From: 21-14-0-10-47-8 sp966211455
GTDB lineage: Bacteria; Bdellovibrionota; Bdellovibrionia; Bdellovibrionales; Bdellovibrionaceae
DNA: 64,000 bases
Assembly: GCA_966211455.1 (NCBI GenBank)
Contig: CBIHNI010000014.1
Span: 62,001-126,000, forward strand
Reading direction: 5' to 3'
Below the pieces are notes generated by a model, which was given only the letters and a program-made list of their open reading frames with translations, did not search any database and had not been told where the DNA came from. Positions 51,663-60,837 of this stretch are shown one piece after another. Position 1 is the first letter of the stretch. Every line of letters begins with the position of its first letter. A program made the translations under genes and the position numbers.

Positions 51663-52412
51663 ATGTCGATCAATTCAGAAAAAGATCTTGAAGGCCTTCG
51701 CCAAATCGGTCAAATCGTCGCCCGCTGTTTGCAGCATATGCACAGCAAGCTGGAACCGGGTATTACAACCGGCGAACTGGATGCCATCGGCGGAAAGTTT
51801 CTTGAATTCCACGGCGCGCGATCCGCGCCGAAGCTCACTTACAATTTCCCGGGCTTCACATGCATCAGCGTCAACGAAGAAGCTGCACACGGCATCCCGG
51901 GCGCGAAAGTTTTAAAAGCCGGGGATCTGGTGAATATCGACGTGTCAGCCGAAATGGGCGGATACTTTGCCGACACCGGCGGTTCGGCCATCATCCCACC
52001 CGAATCCAAATTGCATTTGCAGATTTGCAAGGTCGCAAAGCAAGCGCTTGAAAACGCAATGCTGGAAGCGCGTGCGGGTGCAAGACTGAATCGCATTGGT
52101 CACGCGATCGAAACCGAAGCCATCCGCAACGGATTCACGGTTATTGAAAATCTGGGAAGCCACGGCGTAGGCCGCGCTCTGCATGAAGAGCCGGGCTTTA
52201 TCGCTGGCTATTATGACAAACGCGACAAACGCATTTTGACCGAAGGCCAAGTCATCACGATCGAGCCTTTCATTTCATCTGGCGCACACGAAGTTTTCGA
52301 AAACGGCGACGGTTGGACGCTGGTCACAAATCCTGGCATCTTCACCGCCCAGTACGAACACACGATGGTGATCACCAAAGGAAAGCCGCTCATCATGACC
52401 TTGGTGGGCTAA
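51663..52412 (+). CDS. map: Methionine aminopeptidase, type I
   Basis: 249 residues, normal for the bacterial type I enzyme. It removes the N-terminal Met from nascent proteins. Metal ligands are all present: D93, D104, H167 (GSHGVG), E201 (ITIEPF) and E232 (YEHTM), plus H174 of RALHEEPG. The ATG at 51663 is the family-like start; a frame from 51627 adds 12 residues. A convergent lipocalin-like gene overlaps its stop by four bases. It may be an extra copy, not the essential one. Confidence 0.95.
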   Translation: MSINSEKDLEGLRQIGQIVARCLQHMHSKLEPGITTGELDAIGGKFLEFHGARSAPKLTYNFPGFTCISVNEEAAHGIPGAKVLKAGDLVNIDVSAEMGGYFADTGGSAIIPPESKLHLQICKVAKQALENAMLEARAGARLNRIGHAIETEAIRNGFTVIENLGSHGVGRALHEEPGFIAGYYDKRDKRILTEGQVITIEPFISSGAHEVFENGDGWTLVTNPGIFTAQYEHTMVITKGKPLIMTLVG

Positions 52413-52771
52413 ACCCGCTTCCAGCGAGCATACTTAATAAACTCGTCGGTATTTTCGAATTCGGTGACAAGCTCGTCATCTTCCAGACGGAAATCGCGCA
52501 CCAGCTTCTGGCCCACATATTCGGGACGGACCGAGTGGGTCACATCGTGATGAATCTGGTTGCCAGAAACATTGTAAGTTCCCGAGTAAGCCACGATATC
52601 GGTGAAGTCTTCGGGCTTTTCCGCGAAGCGGACGATGACATTCATCGTGCCGTGATCCGAGTAATGGATCTGTCCGGCATACCAATCGGAAATCGGTTTG
52701 AAGCTATCTTGCTTCTTGGATTGGTAGCCATATTTCACAAGGTTATAGGTGCCTGGCAAACGTGTATTCAT
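52409..52771 (-). CDS. Lipocalin-like protein
   Basis: 120 residues with a lipocalin_5-like (PF13924) pattern: LPGTYNLVKYGY, then WYAGQIHYSDHGTMNVIVRF. There is no signal peptide, so it is probably cytoplasmic. Lipocalin-like barrels bind small hydrophobic ligands. Its 3' end overlaps the map stop by four bases in a convergent arrangement. Confidence 0.78.
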   Translation of the reverse strand: MNTRLPGTYNLVKYGYQSKKQDSFKPISDWYAGQIHYSDHGTMNVIVRFAEKPEDFTDIVAYSGTYNVSGNQIHHDVTHSVRPEYVGQKLVRDFRLEDDELVTEFENTDEFIKYARWKRV

Positions 52772-52805
52772 AAGCCGTGTTTACCATGAAATGAGCTGAA
52801 AGCAA

Positions 52806-53882
52806 CTAGGGCAGTGCCACTTCGGTCTCAGTGCGGACATCGCCTAGGACTTTGCTGCTACGCCAGATCAATCTTTGACAGCTAAGCCCGACAGAGCCGG
52901 CCAGCAGAACCGGCTCATTATTCAAAGCCAAAGGCTGGCTTTCGCACCAAAAATAGGCTTTGCCGCTGTTATGGAAATTGCCGTCATAACGAAGCCATGT
53001 CGCAAGCGGGTTGCAGCTGATCGGGCCGCCAGTCAAAGCCCCGCAATCGGTTTCGATTTGACAGAGGATTGCATTATTCGACTCGAGATGATGCAGAATC
53101 AGATGGGGCGCGCCACCGACATAACGAATCAACTTGCTGTAGGGTTTTCCTTCGTAATTTTGGTAGCGACTGCCAGGAATTTTGGAAATCGTCCAAGGGG
53201 CGCAAGTGCCAGATGAAAGACTGCATTCGCGTGTGCGGGTGAGCACTTCTTTGGTGTCACCCAATCTTTTTTCCGTCTCTCCATCTAGAAAGTTTGCAGC
53301 CGAAGCCGGTGTGAATCGATCTTGGCAGCCATTTGGATCAAATGGATCGTTATTCAAAGTCACCGGTGGTTTGACGACCAGTTTTTTAATGACGAAGTTT
53401 TCCAGAAAACCCGTGATCTGATTTGAGATATCGTAGTTTGATTCTTCGTCGGTGTTCACTTCGAAACCGGCAAGGCCTGCGTATTCGTGGTGAACCAGAA
53501 CGTATTGATCAGATTCGGAAGTATTTAAGAATCGATTCGCATGACAGACGATCATCAAAGCGCCATCATCTGCAAGAAAGTTTTTACAAGTCTTCTCGGC
53601 GTGGCCGACAAAAACCTTATCATCAGTGCAGCTGACCTTGGCGGTCGAGATTTGCTTCAGCATGCTTTGCTTGTATGAATCCACGGTCAGGGCAGAGGGC
53701 AGTTTCAATCCAGCAGCTCCACCCTGGAAAAGCCACGAGCCCAAATCGTCACGAACACTTTGAAAGCGCTTCTCGCAGACATCGCCGCCGTTGCCATGTT
53801 CGTTTCCGATGGCGTTAGCAAAATGGACGTGCAAAAGCCCCAGGCACAGAACAAAGAAAGAAAACTTATTTAAGGCCTGCAT
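52806..53882 (-). CDS. Exported GNGGD protein, degenerate metalloprotease-like (module A)
   Basis: 358 residues. Signal peptide 1-24 (ANA-I). Shortly after it comes EHGNGGDVCEKRF; the GNGGD segment also occurs in the protein at 62595-63680. A later LVHHEYAGLAGFEV segment (about 134-147) sits where that protein has an HExxH zinc site, but the second His is Gly, so protease activity is doubtful. Many cysteines (KTCKNF, NGCQDRF, SGTCAPW, LSCQRL) suggest disulfides. GGGAG lies 5 bases before the ATG, inside the end of the upstream TIGR02147 gene, which it overlaps by 17 bases. Probably secreted and controlled by that regulator. Confidence 0.78.
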   Translation of the reverse strand: MQALNKFSFFVLCLGLLHVHFANAIGNEHGNGGDVCEKRFQSVRDDLGSWLFQGGAAGLKLPSALTVDSYKQSMLKQISTAKVSCTDDKVFVGHAEKTCKNFLADDGALMIVCHANRFLNTSESDQYVLVHHEYAGLAGFEVNTDEESNYDISNQITGFLENFVIKKLVVKPPVTLNNDPFDPNGCQDRFTPASAANFLDGETEKRLGDTKEVLTRTRECSLSSGTCAPWTISKIPGSRYQNYEGKPYSKLIRYVGGAPHLILHHLESNNAILCQIETDCGALTGGPISCNPLATWLRYDGNFHNSGKAYFWCESQPLALNNEPVLLAGSVGLSCQRLIWRSSKVLGDVRTETEVALP

Positions 53883-54693
53883 TTTGTCTCCCGTTATTAT
53901 TTTCCAAAGAAAAAAGTTGAACGTTCAGTCGGTAGACCTCGTCCCGTGATCCGCCTTCCAGCAAATCGCAAAGGTCTCGTCTAAATTGGGTGATCAGCTT
54001 TTTAGCGATCGGTAATTTCTTTTTCGAAATCGCCATGGTGACACCCGAAAAATCCCGTTCATCCACACTTTGATCTTCCAGCGCTTCGATCGCTTTTTGC
54101 AGATGCTGACGGTGGGCGTGTCTCAGCGCTTGGCTGGGGATGTCGTGCGTGGTCGAAAGATTTTTATGGGTCGGTTTTAATTTTCCCGCTTCAAGCTTGA
54201 TGAGGCCGATGCGTTTCAACGTTTCCAAAGTCTCCATCGCGGTGGCTTGCGAGATCTTCAATCTTTGCGCAATCGCCCGCGGGGTCAGGGCCGTGCTTTT
54301 GGATTCCAGCATCGAAAGAATGGCGAAATGCTCCCAGTTTTGCACCGCTTGGAAAAGATCTTCAGAAAGGCTGTGGTAAGATCCTTGCGTCTCCTGGGGT
54401 TCGGCAGAAACCAAAGACTGTAAAAGCTTGCTGCGGGTTTTCGAATCCAGATTCAGGGCATCGATGATTTTCTTCGCCGTCGACACGGTCAAAGGGCGCT
54501 TTTTATTTAGAATGGCCGACAAAACGCCCGAGTTGATGCCAATCGACTTGGCGAAGCTTCTGAGGGAATAGGCGGGATTCTTTTTACTGCGTTGGGAAAG
54601 CTCTTTGACCAGATATTCGATAACCATGCGGGTCTTATAGGAAGGCCATGGCTGGGTGGCAACAAAAAAGGATTTTGAAACGATGTGCTTCAA
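53866..54693 (-). CDS. TIGR02147-family transcriptional regulator (module A)
   Basis: 275 residues. N-terminal HTH about 38-85 (YSLRSFAKSIGINSGVLSAI), then a winged-helix-like middle (about 125-170) and a conserved C-terminal domain (RDFSGVTMAISKKKLPIAKK, then EVYRLNVQLFSL). I recognise the TIGR02147/DUF4423 family, common in Bdellovibrio and Fibrobacter. The TTG at 54693 gives the full N-terminal helix; an ATG at 54627 would truncate it by 22 residues. No clear ribosome site. It overlaps the GNGGD protein gene by 17 bases. Confidence 0.85.
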   Translation of the reverse strand: MKHIVSKSFFVATQPWPSYKTRMVIEYLVKELSQRSKKNPAYSLRSFAKSIGINSGVLSAILNKKRPLTVSTAKKIIDALNLDSKTRSKLLQSLVSAEPQETQGSYHSLSEDLFQAVQNWEHFAILSMLESKSTALTPRAIAQRLKISQATAMETLETLKRIGLIKLEAGKLKPTHKNLSTTHDIPSQALRHAHRQHLQKAIEALEDQSVDERDFSGVTMAISKKKLPIAKKLITQFRRDLCDLLEGGSRDEVYRLNVQLFSLENNNGRQNAGLK

Positions 54694-54798
54694 AAATGAA
54701 GCGCTTATTGGTTTTCGGGGCGCTGAAAGCCCATTTCTTGCCGAAATTTCTGGTACATTGCCTTCCGGTAATCATTGATAGTCATTTTGGGAGGAAAA

Positions 54799-55689
54799 AT
54801 GAGACACTTACTTTTACTGTCTTTATTAGCGATTTTGGCGGCCTGCACATCGTCTGATGGTGGCGGTGGAAACCAAACCGGTACGGCCGAAAAAAGCGAA
54901 CGGGCTGCAAACGGCGAAGTTTCCTCTGTGAATTCGAAACTGGTGATCTTGCATTCATCGGCCAGTGTCAGTCAGCTCGTGAATCCACAGGATCAGGTGA
55001 CCTTCACGGTGACCGCTTCCGATAACGGTTCTGTCGACAGCCTGGCCGGCGCCATCCTGGTCGATGATGTGACCGGGGCAACCTACGGCAGTTTCGCGAG
55101 TGGGACGCAAAAAGGATCTTACTCGCTGACGCTTCGAAAGTTTGATCTTGAAAAAGTTCGACCCATCGAGCCCAGCCCTGATGGTCAAGAGCGCAGATCT
55201 TTTCAGATCGTTGTCATGAGTGCGTCCAGTGACAACGTCAGCACCTCTGTGGCGGTGACGTTACAGGGTCAAAAATATGGAAAGATTGCACCCTCTTTCT
55301 ACCGACAGCTTCCAACCGATATAACGCAAATGGATCTCTTCAAAACCCAGTACATCGGGCAGGACGAGTTCGGCTTCGAATGTCGTAATTGGAAAGTTGA
55401 GATTTCCGGCGGCCGGTTGAGGATCATTGAATACGATGTCAACAATCACCCAAGTGAGACTGTTGTCGAAATTTGGCAAAAAGCGGAATTTGACGGCCAT
55501 GGCGTCAACACGACGATCGATGCCATTGGCGATTTTGATAAATTGCAAACCGCCTTTCAAAGCTTGGGATTCGGTTATAGCGAGCACTTTATTGCTGGAT
55601 CATACGAAAGCTTTCGGGTGAATGGGTTCGGTATCCGCTGCATTCAGCGACCCAATTCCGAAGTTGCATGTTGGAGCTACGCCCTTTAA
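54799..55689 (+). CDS. Exported lipoprotein
   Basis: 296 residues. Lipobox LAAC at Cys16, after a classic hydrophobic signal; then a Gly/Asn/Thr-rich linker. The N-terminal domain about 45-165 looks like a beta-sandwich (VNPQDQVTFTVTASDNG), and the C-terminal domain (about 180-296) has cysteines FECRNW, IRCIQR and ACWSYA. GGGAGG lies 4 bases before the ATG. Divergent from the TIGR02147 gene, whose promoter region it may share. Surface location and function are inferred. Confidence 0.78.
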   Translation: MRHLLLLSLLAILAACTSSDGGGGNQTGTAEKSERAANGEVSSVNSKLVILHSSASVSQLVNPQDQVTFTVTASDNGSVDSLAGAILVDDVTGATYGSFASGTQKGSYSLTLRKFDLEKVRPIEPSPDGQERRSFQIVVMSASSDNVSTSVAVTLQGQKYGKIAPSFYRQLPTDITQMDLFKTQYIGQDEFGFECRNWKVEISGGRLRIIEYDVNNHPSETVVEIWQKAEFDGHGVNTTIDAIGDFDKLQTAFQSLGFGYSEHFIAGSYESFRVNGFGIRCIQRPNSEVACWSYAL

Positions 55690-55719
55690 AATTGGGGTCT
55701 ATCCAGCAGCGAGGTTTCA

Positions 55720-56493
55720 ATGCTCCGTATTTGCGTCGTGATTTCGATCTTGATCATGTCGACGGTCTTTGCGCAGGCCAAAGACTGCAAATGGTCCGAA
55801 GCCAAGTATGTCGACTTGATCAAGACCGACGCCATATGCGAAGCCGCTTGGGTGATCGAACCCGAGGGCCACGAGGACCAAGAGATGAGCGGCATCATCT
55901 GTGCCCATGATCAGTTTTTAAAAAGTGGGACTTTGATCGGTTGTGGGTTGAGCTCTTATTCTTGCACGGGTTCATTTTTAGATCCGCTTTCGGTCGATCA
56001 AAAGCAAGTTCAAGTTCTGGATAAGAAATGTTCGGCGGGCGGGTACGAGGAGCTACTTGCTTTGCCGTCAGTCTTATCTTCTCGGGTGACAATGACCAGA
56101 AGCGTGCCAAACTCTTTTCTAACCCTGCCAGCGGGAGTCACGCCGCGAATGATCTACGCGGCGAAAGAATCTTATCGCTCGGCGTGGGAAAAACTTCGGG
56201 CGAAAAGTCTGTCGACCGCATCCAAAGGTGATGAAGATATTTTTCCCTATTATCAGTACCCGAAAGATAATCTCAGCACCGATGAAAAGCTAAAGGTGAT
56301 CGAAGAGTCCCGGCAGCGCCTGCGAAAGCTTCAGCCCGGCGATCGGCACTGCCGGAAAGACATCCAGTCGCTTTGTGCTGGCCAAGCGATCAGCCTTGAA
56401 GCTTGTCTGTTCAATGCTCATCGGGATGGGAAAGATCTGACCCCATCGTGCCGAGTCTACCTGCACTTCAAAGCAGGAGCCAAAAATCCTTAG
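55720..56493 (+). CDS. Exported Cys-rich protein
   Basis: 257 residues. Signal peptide 1-20 (AQA-K). A C-terminal segment (about 209-249) has a CRKDIQSLC then EACLFNAHRDGKDLTPSC pattern, like the cysteine-rich GLG1 repeat (PF00839) found in eukaryote-like and bacterial periplasmic proteins. N-terminal Cys in KDCKWS, AICEAAW, IICAHDQ, GCGLSSYSC and KKCSAGG. GAGG lies before the ATG. It is 30 bases after the lipoprotein gene, probably an operon. Confidence 0.72.
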   Translation: MLRICVVISILIMSTVFAQAKDCKWSEAKYVDLIKTDAICEAAWVIEPEGHEDQEMSGIICAHDQFLKSGTLIGCGLSSYSCTGSFLDPLSVDQKQVQVLDKKCSAGGYEELLALPSVLSSRVTMTRSVPNSFLTLPAGVTPRMIYAAKESYRSAWEKLRAKSLSTASKGDEDIFPYYQYPKDNLSTDEKLKVIEESRQRLRKLQPGDRHCRKDIQSLCAGQAISLEACLFNAHRDGKDLTPSCRVYLHFKAGAKNP

Positions 56494-56499
56494 ACGGGT

Positions 56500-57657
56500 T
56501 TAATTGCAAAGACCGAACTGAACCGTGCGCTGGACAACCAGATCGTACTGCTGGCAGGTGCAGCCGTCGTCACCCGGATAAGAAGGTGCGCCGCAAACCT
56601 GTTTCAAGCAGGCGCCGGCGCCCAAGAATTCAGCCTTCATTGTCGCGGGATTGTATTTCAATCTGTCGCCTGAGATCAGGTTCATGTCGCCATTGAAAGC
56701 GTCGACAGAGCCTTTCAAACAAACGGTGCTGTTGTCTTCAGGCCAGATCAAGAAATGTCGTAAAGACATTTGGCCTTTGCTCATGGTGATTTTTTTGTAT
56801 TTCAAATCGTACCGAACTTGCTCTTGCGGCTCGCGGCTTTGATGAGCTTTTGGTTTTTCACCTTTTAAGATCGACATCGGCAAGGTGAAGCGCTCTTGTG
56901 CTTTTGTTTCGACGGCGAAAACCTGGTCGTTTACTTTCACCAGCTTTTGTCCGTCCGTCAAAGCCGAGCCATTCTTTTCCAAGGCGTCGTAAGTCGCGCT
57001 GGTGACTTGGATCACCTTTACATCTTCTTGTTCAGAAAAGATGCCGTACTCTTTATCTTTGTGCGAATAAAAGCGCAGGTAGATGGTCAGATCTTTCGAC
57101 CACTCGCCAGAGACCGCTGTGTTGACACCCATCACACTGTAAACATCCCAGACATAAGACGCAGGGCCCGTACCATAAGTTTTCGCTGGGCGCAGGATCT
57201 TGTACTGTCCGGGCAGCATCAGCCTGTCGCTATCAATCGTGTTGGCTTGCGAAAAGTATCGGATGTCTTTCAGTTGTTCGCAGCTTTGGATCACGTATTT
57301 GGCATAAGCTGTACCCATGGCAACACATTCGCCCGAATCACCGGGCATGCCGCCGACAGACTGGGTGCAGGTGCGATATTCGATGCTGGCCACGATGCCT
57401 TCGGCGGTCGCGGTCAGGGACGCTTGCAGGGGAGAGTTTTCGATTTTGTATTCGGCCACGAGCTGATTCGCATCGCCCTTGAAGCAGGCTTTGCTTTGGG
57501 CTGCGGATGAGAAGAAAGAATCAGAGCTGTTGATGGTGGAGTTGTTGAAGGACAATTCGGTCTTTGTGACGTTATCAAAAAAGCCGCTTTGAACTTGGGC
57601 CGCCAAGGCGAACTGAGAGATCAATAAAACACCGGCGATCAGAGATTTGTTCATCAT
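56500..57657 (-). CDS. Exported hypothetical protein
   Basis: 385 residues from the ATG at 57657, with GGAG 6 bases upstream. Signal peptide about 1-20 (ALA-A). The chain is beta-rich, with Cys near AACFKGD-type positions, YRTCTQS, GECVAM, QSCEQL, TVCLKG, GACLKQVCG, GCTCQQYD and the C-terminal GLCN. No family recognised. It is convergent with the Cys-rich gene ending at 56493, 6 bases away. Confidence 0.72.
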   Translation of the reverse strand: MMNKSLIAGVLLISQFALAAQVQSGFFDNVTKTELSFNNSTINSSDSFFSSAAQSKACFKGDANQLVAEYKIENSPLQASLTATAEGIVASIEYRTCTQSVGGMPGDSGECVAMGTAYAKYVIQSCEQLKDIRYFSQANTIDSDRLMLPGQYKILRPAKTYGTGPASYVWDVYSVMGVNTAVSGEWSKDLTIYLRFYSHKDKEYGIFSEQEDVKVIQVTSATYDALEKNGSALTDGQKLVKVNDQVFAVETKAQERFTLPMSILKGEKPKAHQSREPQEQVRYDLKYKKITMSKGQMSLRHFLIWPEDNSTVCLKGSVDAFNGDMNLISGDRLKYNPATMKAEFLGAGACLKQVCGAPSYPGDDGCTCQQYDLVVQRTVQFGLCN

Positions 57658-57842
57658 CTTATGCTCCATAAATTGGAATCAAACGGAAGGCCGAATGGAT
57701 ACCACACTCACCCTTAAAAGTCATTCAGGATTTGTTTCAGGCGCACTCGGGAAGAGAACGGGTAGATCTTTCACTTCAAAGAGGCCGCTGTCGTTGCGGA
57801 GAGACCCAAATCTATACGTGGGCAGTAACGGGATTTAGCCTA

Positions 57843-59021
57843 TCAGGGCTCTAAATCCAGCTCGGCCAGAAGCATGAGCACGTCTTCGTCTGACATGACT
57901 TTGAATCGATTGTAGAACCGAGTTTTGCCCAGATACTGGGGATTTTTGATAATCCAATAAAATTCAAGATTGGTGATCGAAATCGAGCCATTGTTCAGGC
58001 GGGGATGGGCCACGCCTTTGCGCTGCTTCTGCTCATAAAGCTCGGCCAGGGAATCCAGGACATATTGATCGCCGTGCTTTTCCACCAACTGCTCGATGGT
58101 CTTCATTGCTTGTTGGAAAGCGCCTTTGTCTTGAATCAAGCTGCCGATTTCGAAATGAATGGCGCTGGTCTGATCGGCGACGATTTGAAATGCTTTTTTA
58201 AAACCGGTGATTGACTTTGAATCTTCCATCCAGCGGAACAGTTCCCATTCGCGGTAATTCACAGCGCCCATTCGGATGCTGAATTTTTCCAAGGTCTCTC
58301 GGGGTCCCAAAGCGATCGGGATCTTTCTGAACTGGGGCACTTTATTCACATACGCAAAATGCAGGATCGAACGGTTCTCTGAGAATAGAGTTTTCATGAA
58401 GTGATCGATGATCTGTTTTTTTATTTCCACATCCGAGAGCCGCTTAAAGACAGTTGTCAGATACTGATTGACGTTGACGCCGGATTCTTCATGGGCTCGC
58501 AAAGCCAGTCTGACCAAGTCACCAGTTTCGTTTGCGAATTCGGGAATTTTAGCGAACTGGGCTGCGAACTCCTGGGCGTCTAGGCTATTGAGAAGGTGCA
58601 AATCTCCTTGTCCGTATTTCTGAATCAGTCGCTTGTAGAAGGAAAGCAGCTGGGGATGATTTTCCGGATACCGGACCAGGATTTCTAAAGTCCACGTTAC
58701 GGTGTGGTTCAAAGCTTCATTTTTTTTGAGCCCCGCAAGGCGGGCGTCTGCGAATTGAAGGAATCTTTCGACAAACTGGGGATCTTTCGCGGTCGTTGGG
58801 CTCTGGGCCAGCTCTAGAAACTGCCCTGAAGCTTTGACCCTGGCGTAGGGATTGGATGCCTCCGCTCCCTTTTTGGCCTTGGCCAGAACTGTCTCATTTT
58901 GAGAATGCACCAGGCGACAGAGCTTGCCTTCGGCTATGGCCGGGGCGCCTGCCAAAAATTGCGCGGCAACCATCAATACGATCGACAGTCTGAAAGAGAT
59001 TCCTTTGATTTGACTCATCAT
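57843..59021 (-). CDS. Exported all-helical protein
   Basis: 392 residues. Signal peptide about 1-31 (AIA-E). The mature protein is alpha-helical, with HEAT- or TPR-like pairs (FLQFADARLAGLKKNEAL, LLSFYKRLIQKYG). It has only one cysteine near the N-terminus (KLCRLVH), unlike its neighbours. No family recognised. The ATG has no strong ribosome site. A helical scaffold role in the periplasm is an inference. Confidence 0.7.
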   Translation of the reverse strand: MMSQIKGISFRLSIVLMVAAQFLAGAPAIAEGKLCRLVHSQNETVLAKAKKGAEASNPYARVKASGQFLELAQSPTTAKDPQFVERFLQFADARLAGLKKNEALNHTVTWTLEILVRYPENHPQLLSFYKRLIQKYGQGDLHLLNSLDAQEFAAQFAKIPEFANETGDLVRLALRAHEESGVNVNQYLTTVFKRLSDVEIKKQIIDHFMKTLFSENRSILHFAYVNKVPQFRKIPIALGPRETLEKFSIRMGAVNYREWELFRWMEDSKSITGFKKAFQIVADQTSAIHFEIGSLIQDKGAFQQAMKTIEQLVEKHGDQYVLDSLAELYEQKQRKGVAHPRLNNGSISITNLEFYWIIKNPQYLGKTRFYNRFKVMSDEDVLMLLAELDLEP

Positions 59022-59244
59022 TCAAGATCTTGCATGTCAAAACATATGCCAGAGTGGTCATGGGAATAGCGGACCAAACGAGGTTCAAGGCAGAAATTAA
59101 GCGCACAGCATCTTAAGTGGGTCGCATAGCAAATGCGTCTTGCTGTTCGAATGAAACACAATAAACTCTTGGTATAACAAAGCAGAAGTTTTGCAGATGA
59201 AGCAATTATGGCTCATTTTGACGAATTTTTGGGAGCACTATAAA

Positions 59245-60408
59245 ATGGAATTTTTCTTTTTATCTCTAATTATTTCAGCGTCTTCTTTTGCCGCAAACAT
59301 CGGTTACGATGCCTGCCCGTTAGACAGTCAAACCGAGAAACTGTGCCAAGTTCAGAAAGTCGGAGATCGAAAAGAAGGAAAAGAAATTTGCCCAGAATCC
59401 GCTGGCAGCAAGGTTATTTTGCGTGAAGCCAAATTTTACCGAGGAAAATTGGAAGGCGAATTTATTTGTCGCAATCCAACAAACCATACCGAGATCCGAG
59501 CCACCTACAAAAATGGCAAAGTCGAAGGGGAGCTGAAAGATTACTCGGACAAACGCTACTGGAAAGATATCAAAAAGGGCTGGAGAGTCCGATATTTTCA
59601 TGAAGACAAACAGTATGGTCTGGAGTTTTTGGCCGACGAAAAAGGCAAGGTCTTGGATGTCATGCCGGGCTGCTGGGAAAAGGGCGATAAAGATGTCACT
59701 TACTACACCCGGTGCTTGAGCTACAACTATGCCGAATACGATTCTCAGATCAAAGACTATCTCAATAAGGAAATTCAAAAACGCAAAGCGGATCTGAATA
59801 AATCTGTCGAGATGAAGTACGGAAATGGCAAAACCAAATTGAAAGCCACGCTGGTGAACGGCAAGTATGAGGGGCCTTACGAAAGATTTTATGAAAACGG
59901 TCAGCTTCAGGTGAAGGCAACCTACAAGAAAGGCTTTCCGGAAAAAGAAGAAGAATTTTACGAAAGCGGAGCTAAGAAACGCGAATCCCGCTATGTCGAC
60001 GGGAACGTTGTTGAAAATAACGAGTACTATGAAAACGGAAAAATCGCTTCGGCTGTCAAAACAAAATATGACGGCTTGGTTCGCACCGAAGAGGTCAAAC
60101 GATACTCGGACCGGGGACCTTTGAGTGTTGAATATACGGAAAGGTATGAAGAGAGCTCTTACTGGGGGCAGTATGAGGGGGTCTATCGGGATTACAATGA
60201 CGACGGAAAGCTGGTCACGGAAGCTTTTTATATTCATGGGAAGCTAGACGGAAAATTTAAATACGATCATCCGGAATCTGCATATGAAGAGATTTGGGAA
60301 AAAGGCGTTCTGAAATCCAAAACAATTCTAGATCCCGATACGAAATCTCCAAGGGAAAAAATCGAGTACATGAAAGACGGCTCTGAAAAAAGCCGCACGA
60401 AATTGTAG
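59245..60408 (+). CDS. Exported MORN_2-repeat protein
   Basis: 387 residues. Signal peptide about 1-17 (SFA-A). Repeats of the type GKYEGPYERFYENGQLQVKA and KKEEEFYESGAKKRESRYVDG-like units run from about 210 to 370, i.e. YwqK/MORN_2 repeats. GGGAG lies 9 bases before the ATG; a longer frame from 59191 is unlikely. This is an exported member of a repeat family also seen in the third gene of the 43950-46728 operon, but with no obvious partner. The repeats probably bind membrane or protein. Confidence 0.78.
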   Translation: MEFFFLSLIISASSFAANIGYDACPLDSQTEKLCQVQKVGDRKEGKEICPESAGSKVILREAKFYRGKLEGEFICRNPTNHTEIRATYKNGKVEGELKDYSDKRYWKDIKKGWRVRYFHEDKQYGLEFLADEKGKVLDVMPGCWEKGDKDVTYYTRCLSYNYAEYDSQIKDYLNKEIQKRKADLNKSVEMKYGNGKTKLKATLVNGKYEGPYERFYENGQLQVKATYKKGFPEKEEEFYESGAKKRESRYVDGNVVENNEYYENGKIASAVKTKYDGLVRTEEVKRYSDRGPLSVEYTERYEESSYWGQYEGVYRDYNDDGKLVTEAFYIHGKLDGKFKYDHPESAYEEIWEKGVLKSKTILDPDTKSPREKIEYMKDGSEKSRTKL

Positions 60409-60480
60409 ACGCGGACAGGTTTTGACTCGGAAGGCGGGCAACATTTCCAGGATTTTTCTACAATTGAAGGAGAACCGAGC

Positions 60481-60783
60481 TTGTTTACAAATGAGATAAA
60501 AACGATCTTTCAGTCGGCTTTAGAGGAAAAGGCAATGACCCATACTGTTGATATCTCCAGCGACTCCTCGGGAGAAAGCGTGCTCGTTTCTAAACCATTT
60601 CAATCCATTGACGGTTCTAATCGATGGTTTAAGGCATGGCTTCGGATGGTTGAAGGGAAAGTCAAAATTGAAGCCGAAGAAAGCAGCCGATTTCTTTTCT
60701 TTTTTTATAAGCCATGGAATGCAACCGCCAAATCGAGAGCCATGGCATCTGAAATTGAGAAAAAGATAAATGGTCACGTTTAG
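60481..60783 (+). CDS. Small cytoplasmic hypothetical protein
   Basis: 100 residues with a TTG start at 60481; AAGGAG lies 8 bases upstream, the clearest site here. An ATG at 60535 would give 82 residues but has no such site. No signal peptide. Contains a Ser-rich N-terminal part (DISSDSSGES) and an aromatic FLFFFYKPWN stretch. No family recognised. Confidence 0.65.
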   Translation: MFTNEIKTIFQSALEEKAMTHTVDISSDSSGESVLVSKPFQSIDGSNRWFKAWLRMVEGKVKIEAEESSRFLFFFYKPWNATAKSRAMASEIEKKINGHV

Positions 60784-60837
60784 GTCGAGATGGGGGACTG
60801 GACTTGTGTGCAATAGAGCGAAATCTATAATGGGTGT

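Noticed and set aside
52810..52818. GGCAGTGCC copy at the end of the module A exported gene
   Set aside because: It is within coding sequence (the last codons) and may be chance.
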